Shown: positions 22,694 to 33,039 of the stretch, piece by piece
Numbering within the stretch: position 1 is the first letter of the stretch
How the letters are laid out: every line of letters begins with the position of its first letter
Assembly: GCA_037447655.1 (NCBI GenBank)
Contig: JBBHKE010001558.1
Coordinates: 278,025-342,024 of the forward strand
Origin: Zygnema cylindricum
Lineage: Eukaryota > Streptophyta > Zygnematophyceae > Zygnematales > Zygnemataceae
DNA: 64,000 nucleotides
Reading direction: 5' to 3'
Notes under the pieces: model-generated
Databases searched by the model: none
The model's input: the letters and a program-made list of their open reading frames with translations, nothing else
Told to the model about the DNA's origin: nothing
Program-made: the position numbers and the translations under genes

Positions 22694-24938
22694 ATGGACA
22701 AAAGCATTATCGCTTCTCTTAAAACTACAATCCAAAACGAACTTCAAAAATCAAAAAATGGTGAAACTGCTCAGTATTACCTAGTGAAAGAAGAAAGCAA
22801 GGCCACTTCAAGTTGTTGGAAAAAATTTGAACATGTCTATGGAACTAAAACATCAAACAAATACATAGTAAAGGGGGGAGGTTTAGTGGCTTGTAATACA
22901 TGTTTCGTAGTTTATCAATACAAGTCAACAAACGGTACTTCAACAATTAACACTCACACATTAGGCGACATGGATAGTTCTAGAGGAATTCTTCGTAATT
23001 TTCTTTCAAAAACGGAGGCGAAAACGAGTGACCGAAAAAAAATTGCGAAAATGGTGGCGTTGATGTGTTGCAAGGACCTTCGACCATTTTCGATGGTTGA
23101 CGGTTCAGGTATGATTTATTTAGAATTCTATTTAGGATGGCGTTAACGTATATGCCATTATAACTTGTTTTGTTAATAAATTTATATTATTGAACTTCAT
23201 CACTATTTTTTTATCTATGATTTATATTCGTACGCTTATTTTTATTTTTTTATTATTTTTTGGTTTGTCGTTATGTTATTTTGATATAAACCTTATTTAT
23301 TGATTATGGTTAATAATGGTTTGTTATTTTCTTATTCCTTTTTTTTTGTTCCCAGGTTTTCAAGCATTTTGTCAAGCATTATTTGATGTTGGTGTTTCGT
23401 CCAACAAAAGTGTTGACATCGACTCACTACTCCCGTCCGCCAATGGCGTAAAAAACTACATTATATCTTCTGCCAAAGATATTCGTAGTTTGATCATCCC
23501 AAAACTTAAAGAAAATATTGATAACAATATTTTCGTCGCATTTACGACCGATCTCTGGACCGAGACAATAAAAAGAACCTCATTCATGTCAGTAACGGCT
23601 CATTTTGTTGACAAAGAATTTAAACTTCATGCTCGGACGCTTCAAGTCGATCATTTCCCGGAGGAAAAACATACCGCGGAAAATGTTTTAACGGCTTTCA
23701 AAAATTGTTTGACCAATTTTGAATTGTCCAATTTTGATGTTTTGGCAAATCGTTGCGTTGTTGTGACCAACAGTGGCTCTAACATGTGTGCGACTGAAGG
23801 TTTACCGAGTATGTTTACTTGGATACCTTGCGCGGACCATAAAATTGTTACAATTGTGACAACGATTTTGAACAAGAGCGAACCTTCCAAAAAATGCAAA
23901 TACGATGTGGAAGTTCCTGAATTCTTTGATCTAATAGATGCGTGTAAGTCATTGATCACGTTTTTCAAACAGATTAATTTAAAAAATCTTTTGAAAAACA
24001 CTTTAAAACAAGAAAACGCAACGTGGTGGAATTCTTTGATCCGAATGCTTAAGAGTATTTACGATGCATTCGATGAGATAGGACCAATCGCTCAAGCAAA
24101 AAATAAATTGATACTTTTTGCTTGTATCGATAAGACTCACCTTACCGAACTTATTCAATTTTTGGAAAGGTTTCAAGAAGCGACCCTAAAGTTGGAAAAG
24201 TTCAAAGAATCAACTTTATATTTGGTTTTGTTTGAACTAACGTCTCTGCATAACCATTGTAAGATAAGAAAAACATCTTACAATGACGGTGAAAAAGAAT
24301 TCCCGGCCGATTCCCCAAACTTGCAAAAATTGAAAGAAATTTTTATGAAATTTGCGTTACCGAAGTGGGGCCTTCATGAGTATCATGTTATTGCGGCTCT
24401 CTTAGATCCCCGACAAAAACAAAAGCTTGAAATAATTGGGGTATCGAAAACCGAAATTGAAAGCGCTAGGGTCAAACTTCGAGAACTTGCTAACGACCTA
24501 GGTGATGACGTTGATTTTGGTAGTCCTAAACGTATCACAAAAAAACGAAAAATACCGCAAAATATGGACGGTTTCCACAATTTTTTTGGTGAGAGCGATG
24601 ACGAAAATGAGGTTTTTATTACCACCGACAAAAAAACGCTCGTTAGTGACGAATTGAAACGTTATTTTGATTTAAAGTTAACCAACGGCAAAAGATTTAA
24701 CTTTAACATACTTAAATGGTGGAAAAAGAAATCATATGTACGTGCAAAAGATGGAGGATTTCCTATTCTAGGCGGTGTTGCTAGATCTATTCTAGCTATT
24801 CCGGCTTCTAGTTCCATGTCGGAATGCAATTTTTCGGATGCCGGGAACACGATAACAAAGAAGAGTAGCGCACTAGCGGCTTTAATTGTTAGTGATCTTT
24901 TATGTGTTAGACCCAACCGAGATCTTTTAAATGCATAG
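22694..24938 (+). CDS. hAT-superfamily transposase, about 665 aa
   Basis: Two exons (22694-23108, 23356-24938) join in frame through a GT-AG intron, giving DGSGFQAFCQAL across the junction. The N-terminal part has a BED-type zinc finger (WKKFEHVYG, then CNTC and a downstream H). The RNase H-like core follows: FTTDLW with Asp204, then VVVTNSGSNM, then CADH. The C-terminal dimerisation region is LAIPASSSMSECNFSDAGNT, with Glu628 in the conserved S-E-x-x-F-S position. There are no internal stops or frameshifts. Oddly, the second catalytic Asp expected in the T-D-N/G-S-N block is Asn277 (codon AAC at 23769-23771). The enzyme may therefore be inactive although otherwise intact. Its role is cut-and-paste movement of elements with its own CAGAGGTC ends; MITEs in this window have different ends. 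Confidence 0.9.
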
Positions 24939-25560
24939 TTTTTTGTTATGTTTTGTTTTCTGATTATTGTTATTTTTTTAGTATTAGTTATACATACATA
25001 TATATATATATATAAATATATATATATTTCTTTATTATTTTTATTATTTTCACAATTTTTCTAGTGTTTATCCTTTTTTTTTTTCTTAAACCGAAATATT
25101 TATTTTTACCAAATTACCAAAGCGAAGTATTTATACCACATTTAGGTTTATATATTTTGTGTAATTTTTACGTTTGAGGTTGAGAATTTGTATAATAGAG
25201 TAAAAAATAGGACAAGGTTGTGATTTGATTTTTCATATATTTGATACTACAAAATATGTTTTGATTTTTTTGCTCATCACAGTAGGTTTCTTGCTAATTG
25301 ATTTTCTATGTGAAAAACTATGACTTTTTTTGTAAACATTCATAATTCAAACTTTACCTTTTTTGCATAATTCATAACATAGGATTGTAGTCGAAAGAAA
25401 AACTGTCCGAAAAATTGTAGCAAAAAATTTAGATTTGCGAGAGAATAAACATTAACATCACAAAATAAAGTTAACAATATTATTTAAAGACGTGGACTAT
25501 AACCTGCCACGTCTCTTTGCATTAAATAGTAACATTAATCATAATTTTCCATTAACACTA

Positions 25561-26191
25561 CACCGCGAATCGTAATTAGCGTTATTAACGCTAATTCCGT
25601 CACCACGAATTCTGACCCAAAAACCTTATAAAGAGTAAATAACTCTAAATTTTTATTTACATCATTTAAGGTAGTTTTTTTAATCAACGTTAACAACTTT
25701 AGTATTGTGCCGTTTTAAATAGTGTGGCTTACGATCGGTGTCTGACCGTGCAAAATTGTACCGTATTAACGACAAAAGTACAAAGAATGATTTAATACAT
25801 GCCGTTGTGATGTAACTGCGTTTTCACAAACCCCGTAGTGCAAACGTCATAATGACGTAAAACTGTACGTTTGTCAGATTCTGTATGTGTACCTAAAAAT
25901 CGGATAATTATGACGTGAAATTGTACGTTTTCACAAACCGCGTAGTGGAGACGTCATAATGACGTGAAATTGTACGTTTGTCAGATTCTATATGTGTACC
26001 TAAGAAATCGGATAATTATGACGTGAAATGTACGTTTGTCAGATTTTGTAAAGCGGATAGTTATTACTGACAGAAACCTAAATTAGAGTTATTGATAAAA
26101 TAGGGTACAACTTTGTTTTGAAAAAACGAAAAAATCTACATTGGAAAGGATGACATTAACTATTTATTTATGATGATTACGATTCGCGGTG
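25561..26191. mobile_element. TA-flanked MITE, family D, nested inside the hAT element (631 bp)
   Basis: CACCGCGAATCGTAAT is a perfect 16-bp inverted end, and TA flanks both sides (25559-25560, 26192-26193). It lies within the hAT element, so it inserted later. Inside it is a tandem repeat (about 107-bp period) with ACGTCAT-A-ATGACGT palindromes. The shared internal block appears in reverse (TTAAATAGTGTGG). Confidence 0.85.
25820..26045. repeat. Tandem repeat, about 107-bp period, with TGACGT palindromes
   Basis: GTACGTTTGTCAGATTCT recurs at 25865 and 25972, and a shorter third unit follows near 26028. Two units contain ACGTCATAATGACGT, a 15-bp palindrome with TGACGT cores of the type bound by plant bZIP factors. 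All of it is inside MITE D. Confidence 0.75.
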
Positions 26192-26402
26192 TAATAAATG
26201 CTTAACGTTAATAACAATGAGCGTTGTAATTTTGTACCTTTTCGGTTAGGGCACGGTTAGTCGTTAGAAATCGGTTTGATTTTTTTTTAAACGACGGTCG
26301 GTTACGGTTAACAATTTTGGGCGTGACAAAGCTTCGGTTTTTCCAGTTATGGAAAAAAAAAACGATTGATTGGTATAATTTTATTGACTTTTGTGACCTC
26401 TG

Positions 26403-29400
26403 ACCCTCATTATTCCCTTCCACTCATTATCACCTGGCAAAGTTCCCATTGGATCCGAAACTTCTCTTTTTGGGTATCGTCCAATTCCATGTGACATGTG
26501 TGTTTTCGGCGTCCAGCGTACGAACCTGGACAATGCCGATTCTCCCTCCTTTATATTTGCCGATTTGACCTTCATTTGGTTGCTTCCAAGCGATCCATCC
26601 GATTTCTCCCGGTTTGAACACTTTTGACAACCTGCCTTGACACACTTCGCAATTAAAATAGCGTCACCGTTTACATTTGCACCTATCAGATGTATTGAGA
26701 AGCATCAAGTTTTTGTCTTTGTTTTTATTCAAGACTTGAAAGTGAAAAACTCCTTTCCCAGTAGGTTATAAACCTCACCATGCCGCTTCAAACAGTATTC
26801 GAAAGTTTGATGGCCACAATTTTTATCACTGGTCACTTGTGTATTTTCTAAGCATGAGAAAACATGGAATTTCTTTATTTACGTCTCTAAAATTCCTATA
26901 GTCAATTCTCTTGCCTCTTTGGGCGACCAAACCACTAAATAAAACAATAAAAGTAACTTATCAAAAGGAAGCATAACGACGACGATGTGCATCCATGCCT
27001 TATCATTACTCTAACCACAAAATGGTCGCAGCTTGTTCGAGGTGTCTCCACCACTGTTGAAGCGTGGTCTATCTCATGACGTTTTATGTTTGAACCGTTG
27101 GCGGCCCGCCACATCCATAAGCAAGTTAAGTTAATGGCCCATATGCAAGACAAAATCACCGTGGTTGAATAATCCGTTGACAATCCCAAAATAATTAGAG
27201 TTAAAATCCTCGCAAGACTTTTGTCTTATACCCTTTTAGGCACACTTGGATTCAATTGCTTTGTTTATCTTTTATTTTTAAACTTCGCTTGATACGTCTC
27301 TTTATGTTATATAAACACTAATTGTTTCATAAAAAAAACAAACTCTATTTTTTTGGCTCAAACTTTTCGCATGCCAATGTTTTAGCGTCAATAATCAAAA
27401 TCCTAATTCAAAGAAGGCGCGAGCAAGGTGTTCGATGTAGTTATTTAAAAAAAAAAAGGCACCAGGTTGAAGGTTTTGCGGAACTGGCTCCAAGAAGGTA
27501 ATTGAAGCCACCGCTCACATGAAAACTAAGAAGGAAGTCAGAGTCGCTCATGCTTGACCACCTATGATATGCACTCCAGTCCTACTTATGCTAAAACTAC
27601 CACCCAAAGTATTTTTTCCCAAAACTATCTTTACTATTACCCCTATCCTCCTACCTGCCTTCATTGACCCCTCCCTCTTTAGCTATTGCCTGATACGCCT
27701 CTAACATGTATCCCTCTCAATATTGCCCAATCACTTATTTTCGTCTAATCAACCCTTTTTTGTATCCACCATTCCCTTTAGGGCTCCTCTTACACCTACA
27801 TTCAGTTACGCGGATGTTGCGTATCATCCTATATAATCCTTTGGTGCAGGTATTTAAACTTATAAAATTTGAGTTTAACTTATAAAATTTGAGTTTTTTA
27901 CTCTCACTCTACTAATCACAGTTACTTTATGTGGTGTAAGCCGCCACCTCTCTCTAGGATTTGATTTGTCTTTGCACACTTTATACTCCCCTATACGTAT
28001 TTGCTTATAGGACGCCAATTTTTTGTTGATTAATGACACTGATCGTGTTATCCTAAACTCTTCCATCAAGATTCGCAATGTCTTTTTTGTATCTCGTATA
28101 TCTAAAAAATGTTTTTGCAGTTTTACTATTAGTTTTCACGATGTAAAGCCTAAATTTATGACGATTGAGTAGATTTCGTCACAATAAATGATAGATTTGG
28201 TGGTGGGTTTGGAGTAGCATAAAAAAAAAATACATCTCAAAATATTGCACCTTTGAAAGATTTTCCTTAAGTTCTATCATAAATAGATATTCTTAATGAC
28301 ATTTACGCTACGACCATTTGTACTTAACATTCTTACAATTTTTTTATTATAAAAATGTATTATTTTCATAAAACATTTTCCGATTTTTGTCATAGTTTGA
28401 TTTAGCACATAATTTCACGTCTTTCTTTTTCATTAAGTCATACTCATATCAAAGAACCACTTACATTGATTCATGTCGACGCTGGGGGTCTTGTGCGCGC
28501 GCCATCCAAACCAGTTATAATATTGCCATGGTTATTGACCGCATTATTCAATTTTCTTGTATTTACACCATTTGTTAGAAATTTGACGTATTTTCTCCTT
28601 TTTTTATTTTTTTAAGCATTACTGAAAAAATCCCTCAAAGAAAGCATCAAAATATATTGAATGAAATTGATGACCAATTCTTTCCCAAAAAGTGTTTTTT
28701 TTACTTTTCATCAAAATAGAATAACGCGTTAATTAAGCGCTTCATATGCTCTTCAACGAAACGGAGTTGTAGTAAGATACAACCACACTTGAGTAGAAAT
28801 CCTAAGCTACATTTGAGATTTTAGGGTTAAAGCGCTCATCATTGTTAACTATCTTTAAAGTATTTGGCCCACTAACGTTCTCCCAAACACCACGCCCATC
28901 GAATTCTAGTTATCATTAAAACCATTTTTTTCTCACCTTCTCATTTTCGCCAGCTAAACCTGGTACTTTGTGTTTGTTTTCGATTTCAACGTTGTGTTTG
29001 TTTGCGATTTCAACGTTTTTTGGTTACAGCAGAAGAAGTCGTTTTCAACAATATCCATCTTTTTTACACCTTCCCTCGTTTGTATTTCCCTCATTCCTCT
29101 TCCTCTCTTCCCACTTTCTTCTTTCTTCCCTTTTAAAATGCCCTTTCACCAAGTTATGGCCTTTGTATTTTTGGCTTCGATTACCACCTTTCCTACCATC
29201 CTCCCAATCCGCCATTCCTCGACCCTCCTTTCCCCAATTATCTTTGGCTCTACTCTTTCTATTCTCACTCCTCTTTTCGTCAACCAACCCTTTTCCCGAC
29301 AAGCTCTTTTTTGAATCCAACCCTTCCAAACGTATCTTCTCAACCTTACCCTCACAGTAGGATAATGATCCGCTCTTTAATTCTTTTCTAGAAACGGTGC

Positions 29401-29649
29401 CCTTGGTGCCCCAACTTTTACCGTATTTTTGTCTCTGGCTTGCTTATCGCCCACTCTGCCCCCCCCCCCTCTCACCTCCTCGATCCTAACCCTCCGATTT
29501 CTCCTTGTCAAATTCTTTCTCGTTCTCGGCATCCCCGCTTTTAGTTTATTGAAAGTATGAGCCACGTTTCTTTCACATACATTTTTTCTGGTGGTGCCTC
29601 GACCTCACTCGTTTCATTTCTTCTCCCTCGCAAAGTTGCTCCTAAACCT
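26403..29649. other. AT-rich decayed region, no gene recognised
   Basis: About 3.2 kb right of the hAT element holds only short open frames. The minus-strand frame near 26645-26430 (VFKPGEIGWIAWKQ and onward) has a protein-like composition but matches no family I know; it may be a retroelement fragment. Coding traces of a copia element start near 29650. No RNA genes or clear repeats were seen. Confidence 0.4.
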
Positions 29650-30713
29650 CTTGGAACCCCCATTTGAAAGAATATCATTAATGCGGAGCGCAATGCCCTT
29701 GTTTCAAACTACGCATTGAATCTTGTTCTCCTCTCTTTTTATCAAACCGTCGTCGGTTCCAAATAATTTACCAGCATATAAAAAAAAGCCTATAGATATT
29801 TGGAAAAATGTAAAGCTCATGTGGTTACCAAAGGTCTCTCACAAACTGAGGATACCACCGTCACAAAAACCCATGACTTTATCTCTCGCTTGACATCCAG
29901 TCATGCTCTTTTGGCATAAGTTGTTGGAAAAGAAACCAATATTCATGAAATAGATGTAAAAATTGCATTATTGAATGGAGCCCCTTTCGAATATAGAAAA
30001 CAACCTTAAGTACATAAAATCCTTGAACGTTTAGTTCGTCATCTCGATAAAACAATGTATAGTTTAAACAATCTCTTCGTGTATAGAATGGAACCATCAA
30101 TACTATTATGAGGAAGAAATGCTTTCGTCGTATGAATCTCAATTTTAACTTTGGTGCTCGTACGTTTGGAACTTTTTTGGTCATTTTTTGTCAACTTCGT
30201 CGACAACCTTAAATCTGTTGGCGCCTCCGTCCCTATGTTTTCACGCTCAAAACGTTACTTCAAGGTCAATTCCACGTGACTCATAATTGGTAAATTCACC
30301 TAATGTTCGGGCAAAAAGGTCATTCACATTCACCCTACCAAACTCTTATTGTCTCTTCAAAAACCTTCACCTTTGACCTTTTGACCGCTTTAGCATAGAA
30401 GACTTCTCTTTTATCTTGAATCCTTTTAAATGTCAATGCATTACCCCATACAACTGATATCATTACCTCCTTTACCCCGCATGTCGCTTACCGTTCGAAA
30501 AACATTTATAATGTTATGACTAAACTCAGTCAACTCTTGTAGCGCTTAGCGCGTGGCCACCGTGTTGCTAAGCTTGTCGTTTGTTTGCAATTCAGTGATT
30601 CCCTTCGCCTCACATAGAAGTCCTCGCTTTAGGGACCTTCTCAGCTTTGTGATTCCAATTGGGCAGATGCTAAGATTTTTTGTGGCTCTACTACTAGCTC
30701 ATGTTTTTCCTTA

Positions 30714-30715
<2 letters not shown>
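29650..30715 (+). pseudogene. Old Ty1/copia reverse transcriptase-RNase H remnant
   Basis: Degraded plus-strand translation shows copia order: NALVSNYALNLV, then KCKAHVVTKGLSQTED (usual form RYKARLVAKGFTQ), then IHEIDVKIALLNG (usual form LHQMDVKTAFLNG), and about 600 bp later CDSNWADAK with GSTTSSCF of the RNase H region. Frames shift and stops interrupt. The remnant is older than the neighbouring minus-strand copia element and ends at the sequence gap. Confidence 0.7.

Positions 30716-30718
<3 letters not shown>

Positions 30719-30748
<30 letters not shown>
30719..30748. repeat. GT/GA dinucleotide repeat next to the gap
   Basis: A short GTGTGT stretch runs into pure (GA)n and then into ten N bases. 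The repeat probably stopped the assembly here. Confidence 0.85.
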
Positions 30749-30758
30749 NNNNNNNNNN
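30749..30758. other. Assembly gap (10 N)
   Basis: Ten ambiguous bases follow a GA repeat. The true distance and the order of the flanking pieces are not guaranteed. Confidence 0.99.
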
Positions 30759-31045
30759 GACACTTTCTCGACTACACCCAGTTCAGAAATAATATTCTTG
30801 ACCCCATATACTTCTTCCTCCACGTACTTCACAAAACACTATTAATGCGACGTTAACCTTAACGTCGGTTAGGTTTTATAGTAAAATTCCGATTCGTATA
30901 CTTATATTTTAACTCAAAACACTCCCTTTTCCAACTTTTGTTTTAACACTTAGAACACATATCTCCACTACCTCTTTACCATCGACTATACTACTGTTTT
31001 GGACACGGGAGAGGATTCAATTTTATGACATCTCTTTTCACACCA

Positions 31046-31096
31046 TAATCAATTAAGACCTAGAAAATACCTCCCTTAAATCTAGTGATTTCAACA
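31046..31096 (-). repeat. Start of the 3' LTR of the copia element
   Basis: 51 bp match 36397-36447 with one difference. The similarity stops after this, so the 3' LTR is truncated or replaced downstream. Confidence 0.75.
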
Positions 31097-32168
31097 CTCC
31101 CCTTATTTTCAAGTCTAATTTTAGTTTCTCTTTCAAACCACACTTTTCTCTACAGTATTTTAACTTAGGAGAGGGCACAGGTTTTGTCATCATATCAGCT
31201 ACCATTTCTCCATCACCTCTATACACAAGATTCACAATTTTGTTTTCAACCTTTTCCCTCACAAAACTCAATTTTATATTCATATGCTTAGCCTTAAAAT
31301 GATATTTTGGATTGGCTGCAATTCCAATTGCAGCGTAATTATCACAAAACACTTCATGCACCTCCTTCTTCATATACCCCAGTTCTTATAATAAAGACTT
31401 GACCCACATCAGCTCTTTCACAGCAGAACAAGAGGCCATGTACCTAGCCTCCATAGTGGACTGAGCAACCACCTTTTGTTTCTTGCTACTCCAACAACAA
31501 TCACCTTCCCCCACATATAACACATATCCACTTGTGCATCTTCTCATAGGTGTATCCCCATAACTGGCAGCACTCTAAGTAGAGATGTCAGTGTGCTCCC
31601 CTCCCAAATGCAACCATAAATCTCTAATTCCCACCAAGTATCTCATGACTCTCTTTGCTGCCTCCCAGTCTCTCTTCCTTGGATCATTAAGACTCCTACT
31701 GAGGACTCCAACTGCTGCAGCTATGTCCGGTCTAGTACAATTCATAAAGTAAATCAGGCTTCCTACAACCTGTCTGTAAGGAATAAACTTCATAAACTGT
31801 CTCTCTTCTAGACTCATCTGATCATCTAGTATTATCACTCCTCCTTCTACACTCCCATCACATACTTTCTTCAAGTCCATGGGAGTAGTACAACTGTTTG
31901 TTTTTTCCATCTGAAATTTCTCTAGCATATTTTCTGATAACTTCTTTCTGAGTAAGTCTGATTATCCTCTTCCTCCTATCTCTTTCCATTTGAATCCCCA
32001 AAATATATTTAACCTCCTCTAAATCCTTCATGTCAAATCTGCTTCTAAGATATTTCTTTAGCTTATTAATCTTTTCCATAGAATTAACACCAGCAAATTA
32101 TCCACATAAATTGCAACAAAAATAACACCATTCTCATCCTCAAACATGTAAATAGAATGGTCAAAATG
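31050..32168 (-). pseudogene. Copia reverse transcriptase C-terminal half and RNase H
   Basis: Reading the minus strand: HFDHSIYMFEDENGV and FVAIYVDNLLV (the Y-V-D-D active-site region, here VDN), then DLEEVKYILGIQMERD, then YRQVVGSLIYFMNCTRPDI, then CDNYAAIGIAANP and VADMMTKP of RNase H. Second catalytic Asp of YVDD reads as Asn. Frame breaks and stops occur between the segments. Confidence 0.8.
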
Positions 32169-32169
32169 A

Positions 32170-33031
32170 TCCGGATATATCCTACACTGGTGAGAAGATA
32201 AGAATCAGTTTTGAGTCCGAGAGTGAGGAGGACTCGGATCTCCCCCAAAGGGACAAAAGTGAAAACGTGATTGCAGATTTATGGGAGATTCAAGATGGAG
32301 GAGATACACCGGAATCTCCTCATATCTCTACACACTTCGAGGAGACAGAGGAGGAGGAGGAGCTAGAACCGGCTTCCATGGATAGGGGAGCCGATGAGAC
32401 ACTAACGAGGAACCCGAGACTTCCCTCTATTCCAGCTTCGAACTTTGAGGGGGGACAAAAAAGCAGCAAAAGGCTAAAAGAAAAACAAGTTGCTCAAAAG
32501 GTAACAAAGTTATCTCACCCAGATGAGCCTCAGTCATACTCAGAGGCAATGGACAGCGCGGAGAAAGACTGATGGGTTAGAGCCATAAATGATGAGATGG
32601 CTTCCATCATGGAAGCGAATACTTGGGAGCTGGTGGACAATCCTCTTGACAGAAAACGTATCGGGTTCGAATGGGTATTTAAACTGAAACTGAACCCATA
32701 TAATACCATTGAGAGATATAAGGCTCGGTTGGTACCAAAAGGGTTCACCCAAAAAGATGGGATAGATTATGAGGAGACTTTTGCTCCGGTGGTTCGATTC
32801 CCATCTGAAAGGATTCTTCTTAGTCTAGCGGCAACGAAAGACATGGAAATACACTAGATGGACATTAAGACCGCGTTCTTGAACAGTGAACTAGTGGAAG
32901 AAATCTTCATGCGGCAACTAGAGGGATTTGTAGAGGAAGGAGAGGAGAGCAAAGTCTGCAAACTCATAAAGTAATTATATGGACTGAAGTAGGCTCCCAG
33001 ACAATGGAATAAGAAACTAGAAAGGATCAAA
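32170..33031 (+). pseudogene. Inverted copia block: linker and reverse transcriptase N-terminal half
   Basis: On the plus strand, opposite to the rest of the element: an acidic linker (from KIRISFESESEEDSD), then EMASIMEANTWELVDNP, ERYKARLVPKGFTQ, DYEETFAPVVRF, MDIKTAFLN and APRQWNKKLERI. In-frame stops are at 32570-32572, before MDIK (32855-32857), before LYGLK and before APRQW. It is exactly the part missing between integrase and the YVDD region on the minus strand. Confidence 0.85.
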
Positions 33032-33039
33032 TGACTTTC

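Larger units (their letters stand above)
21998..26402 (+). mobile_element. Complete hAT DNA transposon (4405 bp) with 8-bp target duplication
   Basis: ACCCTCAT lies directly on both sides (21990-21997 and 26403-26410), a perfect 8-bp target duplication. The ends are imperfect inverted repeats: CAGAGGTCGCAAACGGTCAA on the left and CAGAGGTCACAAAAGTCAAT as the complement of the right. Subterminal CGGTCGGTTACGGT motifs recur near 22100-22160 and 26305, likely transposase sites. It encodes a two-exon transposase and carries MITE D nested near its right end. The intact duplication indicates a fairly recent insertion. Confidence 0.93.

Noticed and set aside
26381-26645. Minus-strand frame with VFKPGEIGWIAWKQ
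   Set aside because: Composition looks protein-like, but I cannot match it to a family and it has no neighbours in frame; mentioned only as an unclassified fragment.
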